Assembly: GCF_000691525.1 (NCBI RefSeq)
Contig: NZ_JMDW01000011.1
Coordinates: 124,001-188,000, forward strand
DNA length: 64,000 nucleotides
Source: Mycolicibacterium neoaurum ATCC 25795
Lineage (GTDB): Bacteria; Actinomycetota; Actinomycetes; Mycobacteriales; Mycobacteriaceae
Direction of reading: 5' to 3'
Below the pieces are notes generated by a model. The model searched no databases. It saw nothing but the letters and a program-made list of their open reading frames with translations, and had not been told where the DNA came from. Of this stretch, positions 8,524 to 17,344 are shown piece by piece (position 1 is the stretch's first letter; every line of letters begins with the position of its first letter). A program made the translations under genes and the position numbers.

Positions 8524-9033
8524 ATGAACGAGCGCCCGGGCGACCCGAACGAGTACCCGCACGACGATCCCACCCTGTACGCCGACTACAGCGAGCTGGC
8601 CGACCCGTATGCCCCCGCCGAACCGGCACAGCCCTGGTACCAGAAGCCGGCGGCCCTTGTCGGCCTCGGTGCGGTCACCGCCGCGATCCTGGCGCTGGCC
8701 GGGTACGGGATCTTCAGTGCCGTGTCCTCCGACGACTCCGATTCCGGCCCGGCGACGACCACCACCAGCACCACCACGACCACGGACGGCGCTCCGGTCG
8801 CGCCCGGCACGATCACCGAGACGGTGCCGCCCACGACGGCCACCACCACGTCGACGACCGATCCCACGACGACCACCACAACCACGACGACGACCACCAC
8901 CACCACGACCACGCCGAGCACGACCACCACCACGACGACGGTCCCACCGAGCACGGTCACCGAAACCCGGACCGAGACGCAGACCGTGACCGATTTCGCA
9001 CCGCCGCCCGGCGGCGAACTGTCCCCGCCCTGA
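8524..9033 (+). CDS. membrane-anchored Thr-rich low-complexity protein
   Basis: This is a 169-residue protein with an acidic, Tyr-containing cytoplasmic N-terminus (about 45 residues), one transmembrane helix (AALVGLGAVTAAILALAGYG), and an outer tail dominated by Thr runs built from ACC/ACG codons. The tail ends in TETRTETQTVTDFAPPPGG. Such tails are likely extended and could be O-mannosylated or span the cell wall, but no enzyme domain is present. The Thr repeats are encoded by imperfect triplet repeats, so length may vary between strains. It lies 49 nt after the ATPase gene. Confidence 0.75.
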   Translation: MNERPGDPNEYPHDDPTLYADYSELADPYAPAEPAQPWYQKPAALVGLGAVTAAILALAGYGIFSAVSSDDSDSGPATTTTSTTTTTDGAPVAPGTITETVPPTTATTTSTTDPTTTTTTTTTTTTTTTTPSTTTTTTTVPPSTVTETRTETQTVTDFAPPPGGELSPP

Positions 9034-9072
9034 CCTGTCGCCGCCGGACAGGCGGGACCCGTCGGCTCGGGG

Positions 9073-10824
9073 TCAGTACACGTCGCGGACGTAGCGCTTC
9101 TCGCGCTTGAGCGAATTCACGTACTCGGTGGCGGCGTCGGCGCTCATCGCACCGTGGATGGCGACGATCTCGTGCAGCGCCTTGTCGACATCCTTGGCCA
9201 TCCGGGTCGCGTCACCGCAGACATAGAAGTGGCCACCCTCTTCGAGCCAGGCGTACACGTCGGCACCGTGTTCGACCATCCGGTGCTGCACGTATGTTTT
9301 CTCGCCGACCTTGGGGCCGGGATCGCGCGAGAAGGCGAGATCCAGGCGGGTCAACAGGCCGCTGGACTGCCAGCCGAACAGTTCGGCCTCGTAGGCGAAA
9401 TCGTGGGCGCGGTGCTGATCACCGAAGAACAGCCAGTTTCGACCGGTCGCGCCGCTGTGTTCGCGTTCCTGTAGGAAGGCCCGGAACGGCGCCACCCCGG
9501 TGCCGGGGCCGACCATGATCATCGGCGTGTCACCGTCGCCCGGCACCCGGAACGACTTGTTGGGCTGCAGGAAGATTTTCGCCGTGCCGGCCCGGTCGGC
9601 GAGGAACGTCGAGCACACGCCGCCACGGGCGCGGCCGTTGCCCTGGTAGCGCACCGCGGCGACGGTCAGATGAATCCGGTCTGGATGTGCCAGCGCACTC
9701 GACGATATCGAATAGGCCCGGTGGGCAAGCGGTTTGAGCAACCCGATGAACTCCTCCAGGCTCAGGTCGTCTCCGGCGATCCGCAGGACATCCAGGATGT
9801 CCTTGCCGTACAGCCAGCGCTCCAGGGTCTCCTTGACGCCACCGCGCAGCACATGGGACAGCTCCTCGTTATCGGCACGCTTCTCGACCTCACCGAGCAG
9901 ATCCTTCGACGGAGCACTGATCTCGTAGCGGCGACCGAGCAGTTCACCGAGCGGGCGGTCGTCGACCAGCGTTTCCGGGGACACCCGGAAGTGATCGGCG
10001 ATGGCCTCCACCAGGGCCGGATCGTTCTCCGGGATGACCGCCAACGCGTCACCCGCCTCGTATTCGATTCCGCTGTCGGCAAGCGCGAACTCGATATGCC
10101 GGATCTCCTTGCCCGACCCCGGCCCGGACAGCAGCCGGTTGACCGCGATATCGGCCACGAACGGGTTCTTGCGCGTCCATCCCGACCGGGCCACCGCGCT
10201 CGGCGGCGGGGTGCTCGGGGTTCCGCTGGCTCCGGATGTCGGCACCAGCGCGGTGAGCGCGCCCTGGATCCATTCGGCGGCGTGCGCCTCGTATTCGACA
10301 TCGCAATCGGTGCGGGTGACCACGCGGGTGGCGCCGAGCTGTTCCAAACGGATGTCGAACAGCTTGCCCGCCTGGCAGAACTCGTCATAGCTGGTGTCGC
10401 CGAGGGCGAGTACGCCGTAGGACACACCCTCCAGGCGGGGGGCCGTCGTGGCCGACAGCGCCTCCCAGAAGAGTTCGGCGTTGTCGGGCATCTCGCCCTC
10501 ACCGTAGGTCGACGTGACGATCAGTACGTACTTGCACCCGGCGAACTCGTCGAGTTCGATCTCGTCCAGACCGCTGACCTTCACGTCGAAACCCTGCAAC
10601 TTGGCCGCGGCGGCAGCATCATTGGCCACGCCCTCGGCGTTACCGGTCTGCGTACCGTAGAGAATCCGCAGCGCCGGGCGGGCGGCAGGCACATCGGCCA
10701 CCGCCGCCGGCGGCGGGACCATGTTCATGGCCAACCGCGAATGCAGTCCCGCCAGGAATCCCGACAGCCAAGCCCGCTGATCCTCGTTGAACGGGGCGTC
10801 CTGGGGAATGTAGGCAATCTTCAC
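9073..10824 (-). CDS. CysJ-like diflavin (FMN/FAD) NADPH reductase coupled to a glutamate synthase gene
   Basis: This is a 583-residue diflavin reductase of the sulfite-reductase alpha / cytochrome P450 reductase family. After an N-terminal helix (PFNEDQRAWLSGFLAG) comes the flavodoxin FMN domain (YGTQTGNAEG from residue 56), then the FAD domain (RAYSISSS near 368), then the NADPH domain (GPGTGVAPFRAF near 439, FYVCGDA, C-terminal YVRDVY). No cysI (sulfite reductase beta) gene is nearby. Instead its GTG start overlaps the stop of the GltB-like gene as GTGA, so the two are made together. The inferred job is to carry NADPH electrons to the FMN of that glutamate synthase in place of GltD. A separate sulfite reductase role is the main alternative. 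Confidence 0.85.
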   Translation of the reverse strand: MKIAYIPQDAPFNEDQRAWLSGFLAGLHSRLAMNMVPPPAAVADVPAARPALRILYGTQTGNAEGVANDAAAAAKLQGFDVKVSGLDEIELDEFAGCKYVLIVTSTYGEGEMPDNAELFWEALSATTAPRLEGVSYGVLALGDTSYDEFCQAGKLFDIRLEQLGATRVVTRTDCDVEYEAHAAEWIQGALTALVPTSGASGTPSTPPPSAVARSGWTRKNPFVADIAVNRLLSGPGSGKEIRHIEFALADSGIEYEAGDALAVIPENDPALVEAIADHFRVSPETLVDDRPLGELLGRRYEISAPSKDLLGEVEKRADNEELSHVLRGGVKETLERWLYGKDILDVLRIAGDDLSLEEFIGLLKPLAHRAYSISSSALAHPDRIHLTVAAVRYQGNGRARGGVCSTFLADRAGTAKIFLQPNKSFRVPGDGDTPMIMVGPGTGVAPFRAFLQEREHSGATGRNWLFFGDQHRAHDFAYEAELFGWQSSGLLTRLDLAFSRDPGPKVGEKTYVQHRMVEHGADVYAWLEEGGHFYVCGDATRMAKDVDKALHEIVAIHGAMSADAATEYVNSLKREKRYVRDVY

Positions 10825-13800
10825 GAAGCGCTCTCCAAAGAGGTCAATGAGGCCACGACATCCGGAACCGATTGGGCGGCAAACAGTTCCTCGAAGGAGG
10901 GCAGCCGCCCGATCCGCTCGACATTCTTGGCACTCTGGAACAGGATCCAGCCGTAGGTGCCGAGGCTGTCCATCGACAGCACGTTGCGCTGCGAGAGCGC
11001 ATCCTTGTAGTCGGCGATCCGCTTGTTGGCGATCAACACGGCCAGGTCCTCATCGCTGAATCCGTCGATGGCCTCGCGGGCGTACCGCTGCAGTTTCTGG
11101 ATCAGGAAGAAGTCCTCCGTCAAGACCAGATTGCGGACGGCACCGCCGACCGCGGGGTCGGCAACGTCGGTCACCCCTGGCAACCGGGTCAGCGCCAGTT
11201 GCTGTGCGAGATTGAGCACGGTGTAGGTGTTCAACAGCGCGTACATCTCTTCGGTGTCGGTGTCCCCGTAGCCGGGCACCGCGCCCCAGAGCACCATCTC
11301 ACCGTCCCGATACGACCGCTTGAACTTGGCGACCTGATGACCGGCGAGAGCCGAGGCCAGTTCGTCGAGCAGTTCCTTACGGGTCTTGGCCGCGAGTATC
11401 GCGTCGGCGTCCTGGTACTGCAGCAGCGCCCGCGGCATCGCATACTTCACGTGTTCCCTGGTGGCGTCCCAATCGGCAAGGAGCGCAGCGGCCTTTGCCG
11501 ACCCGGTCGCCTCGACGTGCCACTGCAGCATCGTCTTGGCGGCAACCTCGTGGAAGGGCGCCTCGGTCAATGGCGCGATCAGGACCGAGTCGGCACTCAC
11601 CTTGGCCGCCAGCGCACCCGTCGGATCGTATTGGTAGAGGAAGCCGCCGCTCATGCCGTTGGCAACACCCTTGCCGAAGCCCCCGATGTTGAACACCGCA
11701 CCGTTGGTCATGTACTCGCAGAGGAACTCACCGACACCCTCCACCACAGCGGTGGCGCCGGAGTTACGGACGGCGAACCGGTCACCGGCCTCACCGGCCA
11801 CGAAGAGCCGTCCGCCCGAGGCGCCGAACAGTGCGAAGTTACCGATCAACACATTGCCACCCGGCAGCTGCGATCCCCCGCCGGGCGAGTGGACGGTGAT
11901 CGTGCCGCCGCACTGGCTCTTGCCGACCCCGTCGTTGCAGGTTCCGGTGTGCGACATCGTCATACCGTCGTTGCAGAAGGCACCGTAACTCTGACCGGCC
12001 GAACCGTCGGTGGTGATCAGCACGCTGTCGGGTGTGAGAAACCGGCGCCCACGTGCGTCGACCGCCACCGCCCGCCCGTCGAGCGGCCCGGATGGTCCCG
12101 GATGGTTCAGCATCCGCTCGATGTCGATGGCGAGCTGGCCACCCACGCTCTTGTTGCCGTTGGTCAGCGTCACCGGAGCCATCGCCACGCCATCGAGGTC
12201 GAGTTGGGCCAGGAAGGCGTCGTCGACGGCGTAGTCCTTCTCCATGTAGATCGGGTCGTCGGGCACGAAACCCTCGGCGACCGAGAGCATGGCCCGCAGA
12301 TCCAGCTTGCCGATGCTGGACGGGTGATCCAGCAGGTGCAGCAGGTCGCTTCTCCCCCGCGCGTGGCGCAGCGACTGCAGGCCGAGCATGGCCAGAATCT
12401 CGCGTACCTCGTGGGAGATGTTGAGCAGGTATTGCGCCAAGGCGCGTGGATCACCCTCGAATGCTTCGGAATTCGTGGTCAGACCGGCCGGACACTTGAT
12501 GTTGCAGTTCTTGGCCATCACACACTTGAGCATCATCAGGGCGGTGGTACCGAACTCATAGCTGTCAGCACCCAGCAGTGCCGATTTGACCACGTCGCTG
12601 GCGGTCTGGTGAGCGCCCGACGCACGCAGCACGACCTTCTGCCGAATACCGTTGGCCACCAGGGCCTGATGCACTTCGGCGACGCCGATCTCGGCCGACC
12701 GGCCGGCGTACTTCAGGCTGGTGACGGCCGCAGCACCGGTGCCACCGGTGTTACCCGCGACGTTGATGACGTCGGCACCGGCCTTGGCGACGCCGGCGGC
12801 GATGATCCCGATTCCCTCGGAGCTGACCAACTTCACGATCACCCGGACTCGCGCGGCCTTGCAATCGTGGATCAGCTGGGCGAGGTCCTCGATGGAATAG
12901 GTGTCGTGATGCGGTGGCGGGGACACCAACTCGACCCCCGGTGTTCCGCCACGTGCCGCGGCGATCTGGACGGTCACCTTCGGCGCCGGAAGCTGGCCGC
13001 CCTCCCCGGGTTTGGCGCCCTGTCCGATTTTTATCTCCAACTCACGCAGCATCGGGTCGGCGAGGTAGCCGGCCCATACGCCGAACCGGCCGGAGGCGAA
13101 CTGCTTGATCCGCGATCCACGGATGGTGCCGTAGCGGGTGATGTGCTCACCACCCTCACCGCAGTTGGACAGACCACCGACCATGTTGGTGCCGTGTGCG
13201 ACCGCTTCGTGCGCGGCGGCCACCAGTGCACCGTGGCTCATCGCCCCGGAGGCCAATGTGGCCGCGATCTCGTCGGCGGGCTGCACCGAGGACAACGGGA
13301 TCGAGTCCGGTGCCGTGCGCACCAGGGACAGGTAGTGCAGCGCATCGCCGGATGCCCGTAGCCACAACCGATCACCGACGATGTCGTAGTCGACGATCTG
13401 CGTGCCGAACCGCTGCCGCAACGACTGCGCCAACTCGGTGAGCCGGCCCGCCGAATGGGCCAGCCTGAGGGTGAACTCATCGCCGGTCTGCGAGATCGCC
13501 AGCCCGCGCACCAGGTAACCGTTGTTACCCCACAGGGCGAATTGACCCATCTCGGAGCGGAATTCGTCGGCGGTGTGCAGGAAGTTGACGTCGGCCGGGA
13601 AGGCCAGCACGTCGCGCAGCGCCGCGGGGCGCCGGGCACGCTCGGTGTTCATCGCCATGACGAAGTTGCGGTAGCCCGGCGTGATGTCGAAGTTGTTGAT
13701 CGCGCGCGGCGACATCTCCTCGAAGCTGTTGTTGCGGTATGCCTCGTCGTCCAGGCCGAAAGCACCCTCGAGCTGGTGCAGTGGCAGTCGACGCAGGTAC

Positions 13801-16274
13801 AGCGGATCGGCCATGTCCGGATTCTCGGGGCGGGCATCGTCGCCGAAGGAGATCTCCTCCTCCGTCATGTCCACGAATCCGCGCACCGCGGTCGTCCCGT
13901 AGGAGTGTCCCGCGCCCTCGGCACGTTCCTTGAACAAGCCGAGCAGCGGGACGTCCTTCTCCCCGGTGACGGCCAGCGCGCGGGCATGCCATTCGGCCGA
14001 TGTCTCGGCCAGCGTGGAGAACCCGACACCGCCGACCGGGGACACCACATTGGGGAAGTATCTGCGCAGCACCGGCTCGCCGGTATCGAGGTAGCTGGGC
14101 TCGAAGAACTCGCCGCCGATATAGCTTTCGACGGTACACAGGCCGACCCGGCCCATGGTCTTCATCAGCGACTTCTCGGCGGCCTTGGCGAACCGCTTGA
14201 ACGCCGCGGCAACCTGGGTCTCGTCGGGCCCGAACTTCTCCTCGGCGCGCATCTGGACGCCCAGCGGATATACCGCGGAGGCACCGAAGCCCAGCGCGGT
14301 GGCGACGTGATGCGATGAGCAGATCTGCCCGCTCTCGGCGATCACCGACACCCGCAGCCGCATACCCTCCTCGATGAGCCGCTGGTTGATCGCCGACACC
14401 GCGATGATCAACGGTATTGCGGCCATACCGCTTTCCACGTGCCGGTCGGAGATGACGGCGATACCGCCGGTCTCCCGTGCGAACTCCTCGACCTCGTCAC
14501 ACAGCTTGTCGATACCGCGGACCAGAGCCTGGGCGTTGGCTTCCGAATCGTCCAGGTCGATCCGGTAGAACATGCCGAACCGCTCGACGGGGGTGTGCTT
14601 CTGGTCCCGGATCTTGAGCATCTCCAGATGCGTCAGGATCGGCGTCGGCACCACGATCTGCGGCGCGGCCTTGCCGCCGCTGTTGGGCTTGGCGCCGAGT
14701 GCCACCCGCAACGTCATCCCGTCGGCTTCGCGGATGCTGTCCAGCGGCGGGTTGGTCACCTGGGCGAACCGCTGGGTGAAGTAGCGGGCGATACCACCCT
14801 CGTGATTGGACAGCGCGTTGATGGCTGCGCCGTACCCCATTGCCGAGATCTTCTCCTGGCCGGTGGCCAGCATCGGATCCATCAGGAATTTGAAGCTCTC
14901 CTGGTTCAACGAGTACGCCACATAGCGCTGATGTCTGGACAGATCGCCGTTGTACCGGGCCGGGGAGAGTTGACCTTCCGGGGGGACCGCGGGCAGATCG
15001 GCCAGATTCACCCGCGCCTCGTCCAGCATGCTCTGGTAATCATGCTGTCGGGCAAGCTTTTCCAGCGCTTCGACGGTGCCGTAGGACCGGCGTTCACGGT
15101 GGTCGTAGTACAACATTCCGCCGGCCTCGATGCGCCCGCGTTTGATCACCTCCTCGGGCGGGAAGTAGACCTGACCGGCCTCGGACATGACCCCGAGATA
15201 CTCGGCGGTCTCCACCGAGCGCAACGGGCGCAGGCCCAGCCGGTCCAGGCGCGCACCGATGTATGTGCCGTCGCCGAAGATCAGCGCCGCCGGCCCGTCG
15301 TTCTTCTCTTCATAGAGGCTGAAGAACTCCAGCATCGCCCGCACCTGCGGGGACAGCGTCTCGTCGTTCTCCCAGGCCGGCGGCATCATGGCCACCACCG
15401 CGGTGATCAGGTCCAGCTCGTCCTCGAGCACTCGGTTCTGCAGCGTCTGGTCCAACCGGCAGCTGTCGGACTGGCCGACCGGCCGCACGATCGCACGGTT
15501 GCGGGCCCGGGCGACGGCATTGTCGGACAACCGGTTCTTCTTGTCGGTGTTGAGCTCGCCGTTGTGGGCCATCAACCGGAACGGTTGCGCCATCGTGGCA
15601 TTGGGGACCGTATTGGTCGAGAACCGGGTGTGGAAGAACATCGAATGCACTTCCATCCGCGGGTCCGACAGGTCGCTGAAGTACGGGACGACCTCATTGG
15701 AGTTCAATCGGCCCTTGAGCACCTGGGTACGGGCACTGATCGAGAGCGGGTACAAACCCAACAACGAGGGTTCGGTATAGGCGACGGCCTCGATATCCAT
15801 CAGGGCGTCGTGGATTCTGCGGTCGAAGTGCGCACTCGTGTCGGCGGTGAACACCCACTGCCGGATGGGTAGCTGATAGGTGACCGCCGCCGGTCGGATT
15901 GCGGTGTTGTCCACCGGCACATCACGTTTGGCGATGATGTCGAACCCGTGCTCGCGCAGCGTGCGCTCGATCACCGCTTCGGCCTCGCCGTGGGAGGCCG
16001 CGTCGTTGGGCAGGAAGAAGTTGCCGACTCCGAACTGGCCGGGCTCCAGGTCCGGCCGATCGGTGACCTCGCGGAAGAACCGCAGCGAGAGATCCAGGTT
16101 GACCCCCGCACCGTCGCCGACGCCTTCGGAGGACATGCCGCCGCGGTGCGGGACCGCGCACAACGCCTCGTGCAACTTCTGGATGACCTCATGGGTTTGA
16201 CGGCCATCTTTACGCGTCAGGAACCCGACGCCACAACTGCTCTTTTCCTGATTCGGATCAAAAAGTCCCGACAA
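10821..16274 (-). CDS. oversized GltB-type glutamate synthase large subunit
   Basis: This 1817-residue protein has the GltB order. A class II glutamine amidotransferase starts at Cys14 (SSCGVGFLTRK) after a 13-residue propeptide, with the HTRFSTN and HNGELNT motifs. A central domain follows, then an FMN-binding synthase barrel (GGLSNCGEGGEH, then VAGNTGGTGAAAVTS), cysteines C1251-x5-C1257-x3-C1261 for the Fe-S cluster (usual spacing x5, x4), and a GXGXG beta-helix domain. About 200 residues follow that ordinary GltB (about 1500) lacks. I prefer the TTG start at 16274 because AGAGGAGA lies 8 nt upstream; a GTG at 16313 is possible. No gltD is adjacent. An IdeR-like box lies upstream. Glutamate synthesis from glutamine and 2-oxoglutarate is the expected reaction. 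Confidence 0.88.
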   Translation of the reverse strand: MSGLFDPNQEKSSCGVGFLTRKDGRQTHEVIQKLHEALCAVPHRGGMSSEGVGDGAGVNLDLSLRFFREVTDRPDLEPGQFGVGNFFLPNDAASHGEAEAVIERTLREHGFDIIAKRDVPVDNTAIRPAAVTYQLPIRQWVFTADTSAHFDRRIHDALMDIEAVAYTEPSLLGLYPLSISARTQVLKGRLNSNEVVPYFSDLSDPRMEVHSMFFHTRFSTNTVPNATMAQPFRLMAHNGELNTDKKNRLSDNAVARARNRAIVRPVGQSDSCRLDQTLQNRVLEDELDLITAVVAMMPPAWENDETLSPQVRAMLEFFSLYEEKNDGPAALIFGDGTYIGARLDRLGLRPLRSVETAEYLGVMSEAGQVYFPPEEVIKRGRIEAGGMLYYDHRERRSYGTVEALEKLARQHDYQSMLDEARVNLADLPAVPPEGQLSPARYNGDLSRHQRYVAYSLNQESFKFLMDPMLATGQEKISAMGYGAAINALSNHEGGIARYFTQRFAQVTNPPLDSIREADGMTLRVALGAKPNSGGKAAPQIVVPTPILTHLEMLKIRDQKHTPVERFGMFYRIDLDDSEANAQALVRGIDKLCDEVEEFARETGGIAVISDRHVESGMAAIPLIIAVSAINQRLIEEGMRLRVSVIAESGQICSSHHVATALGFGASAVYPLGVQMRAEEKFGPDETQVAAAFKRFAKAAEKSLMKTMGRVGLCTVESYIGGEFFEPSYLDTGEPVLRRYFPNVVSPVGGVGFSTLAETSAEWHARALAVTGEKDVPLLGLFKERAEGAGHSYGTTAVRGFVDMTEEEISFGDDARPENPDMADPLYLRRLPLHQLEGAFGLDDEAYRNNSFEEMSPRAINNFDITPGYRNFVMAMNTERARRPAALRDVLAFPADVNFLHTADEFRSEMGQFALWGNNGYLVRGLAISQTGDEFTLRLAHSAGRLTELAQSLRQRFGTQIVDYDIVGDRLWLRASGDALHYLSLVRTAPDSIPLSSVQPADEIAATLASGAMSHGALVAAAHEAVAHGTNMVGGLSNCGEGGEHITRYGTIRGSRIKQFASGRFGVWAGYLADPMLRELEIKIGQGAKPGEGGQLPAPKVTVQIAAARGGTPGVELVSPPPHHDTYSIEDLAQLIHDCKAARVRVIVKLVSSEGIGIIAAGVAKAGADVINVAGNTGGTGAAAVTSLKYAGRSAEIGVAEVHQALVANGIRQKVVLRASGAHQTASDVVKSALLGADSYEFGTTALMMLKCVMAKNCNIKCPAGLTTNSEAFEGDPRALAQYLLNISHEVREILAMLGLQSLRHARGRSDLLHLLDHPSSIGKLDLRAMLSVAEGFVPDDPIYMEKDYAVDDAFLAQLDLDGVAMAPVTLTNGNKSVGGQLAIDIERMLNHPGPSGPLDGRAVAVDARGRRFLTPDSVLITTDGSAGQSYGAFCNDGMTMSHTGTCNDGVGKSQCGGTITVHSPGGGSQLPGGNVLIGNFALFGASGGRLFVAGEAGDRFAVRNSGATAVVEGVGEFLCEYMTNGAVFNIGGFGKGVANGMSGGFLYQYDPTGALAAKVSADSVLIAPLTEAPFHEVAAKTMLQWHVEATGSAKAAALLADWDATREHVKYAMPRALLQYQDADAILAAKTRKELLDELASALAGHQVAKFKRSYRDGEMVLWGAVPGYGDTDTEEMYALLNTYTVLNLAQQLALTRLPGVTDVADPAVGGAVRNLVLTEDFFLIQKLQRYAREAIDGFSDEDLAVLIANKRIADYKDALSQRNVLSMDSLGTYGWILFQSAKNVERIGRLPSFEELFAAQSVPDVVASLTSLESAS

Positions 16275-16383
16275 CCGGCGATCTCCTCTGGCGACGCAAA
16301 CGACCCTGCGCACCGCGTGGGCCTCTCGACGTTGAGCCGTCCCGCACGAGGCCTTCGATTACCGCAGGCTCCGGCGCGCGCAA

Positions 16384-16402
16384 ATGACTTAGCCTAACCT
16401 AA
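16384..16402 (-). promoter_or_regulatory. IdeR-like iron box upstream of the glutamate synthase operon
   Basis: On the minus strand the 19-mer TTAGGTTAGGCTAAGTCAT matches 15 of 19 positions of the mycobacterial IdeR consensus TTAGGTTAGGCTAACCTAA. It lies about 110 nt before the TTG start and within the only gap upstream of this operon. IdeR-Fe(II) repression under iron sufficiency is the inferred control. Confidence 0.65.
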
Positions 16403-16404
16403 AA

Positions 16405-16429
16405 CCCCTGGTAGCGCCGTTCCCAGGGG
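16405..16429 (-). terminator. intrinsic terminator of the TetR-SDR operon
   Basis: CCCCTGG (16405-16411) pairs with CCAGGGG (16423-16429), and the minus strand continues with TTTT. It lies 27 nt past the SDR stop. The T-tract is shared with the edge of the IdeR-like box, so termination and the iron box of the next operon abut. Confidence 0.7.
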
Positions 16430-16455
16430 TGTGATATTTCCAACGGCAGAAACCG

Positions 16456-17316
16456 TCAGGTGCGTGGTTTGGGACGCAGCGCGCGGGTGAACAGAACGTT
16501 GACCTGTCGCATCGCCACGCTGTACGGCCACCACGCCACCCGCTTGAAGGCGTACAGGGCGCGAATATCGGCGGAGGTGTAGATCAGGAACCGGTTGCGC
16601 TGCACCCCGGCCAGGATCTTGTCGGCCGCATGTTCAGGGGACACGGCATGCCCGGCGAATCGGTCGACCCACTTGGCCACCCGCGGATCCTCGCGATCGA
16701 CCCCGGCGATCTGCACGGTCTGGACCAGTCCGGTCTTGACCGCGCCGGGCACCACGACCGACACCCCGATCCGGTGCCGGGCCAGGTCGAAGCGCAACAC
16801 CTCGGACAGCCCGCGCAGACCGTACTTACTGGCGCTGTAGGCGGCATGCCACGGCAATGCGACGATGCCCGCCGCCGAGGACACGTTCACCAGATGACCG
16901 CCCCGGCCCGCGGCGACCATCGGCGGCAGGAACGTTTCGATCACGTGGATCGGGCCCATCAGGTTCACGTCGATCATCGACTTCCAGTGCTGATGGGAAA
17001 GTGTCGACACCGTGCCCCACGCGGAGATGCCTGCGATGTTCATGACGATGTCCAGTGCGCCGTTGGCGGCATGGACATCGTCGGCGAAGGCGCTGACGGC
17101 TTCGAAATCAGACACGTCCAGGGCCCGGTGGGCGGCCACGGTGGCGCCGAGCGCCTCGGCGTCGGAGACGACGATGTCCAGTCCCTCTGCGTCGCGGTCG
17201 GTCAGATACAGCTCGGCACCGAGTTCGGCGAGCTTGAGCGCGGTGGCGCGGCCGATACCGCTGGCCGCGCCGGTCAACAGAACCCGTTTTCCGGCAAAAG
17301 ACTCTGGTTGACCCAT
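16456..17316 (-). CDS. short-chain dehydrogenase/reductase
   Basis: This is a 286-residue NAD(P)-dependent oxidoreductase. It shows the Rossmann motif TGAASGIGRA, the NIAG motif, the catalytic Ser in VNVSSAAG and the YSASK (Tyr-x-x-x-Lys) pair. A C-terminal extension ends in a basic tail. The ATG at 17316 places the glycine motif at residue 14. It lies 28 nt after the TetR gene on the same strand, so the two form an operon. The divergent gene is cyp136, as in M. tuberculosis Rv3057c-Rv3059 (from memory). The substrate is unknown; linkage to a P450 suggests a lipophilic alcohol or ketone. Confidence 0.9.
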   Translation of the reverse strand: MGQPESFAGKRVLLTGAASGIGRATALKLAELGAELYLTDRDAEGLDIVVSDAEALGATVAAHRALDVSDFEAVSAFADDVHAANGALDIVMNIAGISAWGTVSTLSHQHWKSMIDVNLMGPIHVIETFLPPMVAAGRGGHLVNVSSAAGIVALPWHAAYSASKYGLRGLSEVLRFDLARHRIGVSVVVPGAVKTGLVQTVQIAGVDREDPRVAKWVDRFAGHAVSPEHAADKILAGVQRNRFLIYTSADIRALYAFKRVAWWPYSVAMRQVNVLFTRALRPKPRT

Positions 17317-17344
17317 CTGTCCGACACTACCCAGGGTGGGTTGG

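Noticed and set aside
8755..8950. Repeated ACC/ACG tracts that might look like a tandem repeat or CRISPR-like element
   Set aside because: They are simple triplet repeats encoding a Thr-rich tail in one continuous frame; no spacer/repeat structure.
10872..13361. 829-codon open frame antisense to the GltB-like gene
   Set aside because: It is a shadow of high-GC codon usage on the opposite strand; no recognisable domain, and the sense frame is an unmistakable glutamate synthase.
16275..16313. GTG at 16313 as start of the glutamate synthase
   Set aside because: No good ribosome-binding site; the TTG at 16274 has AGAGGAGA at correct spacing and gives a normal short propeptide before the catalytic Cys. 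Not fully excluded.
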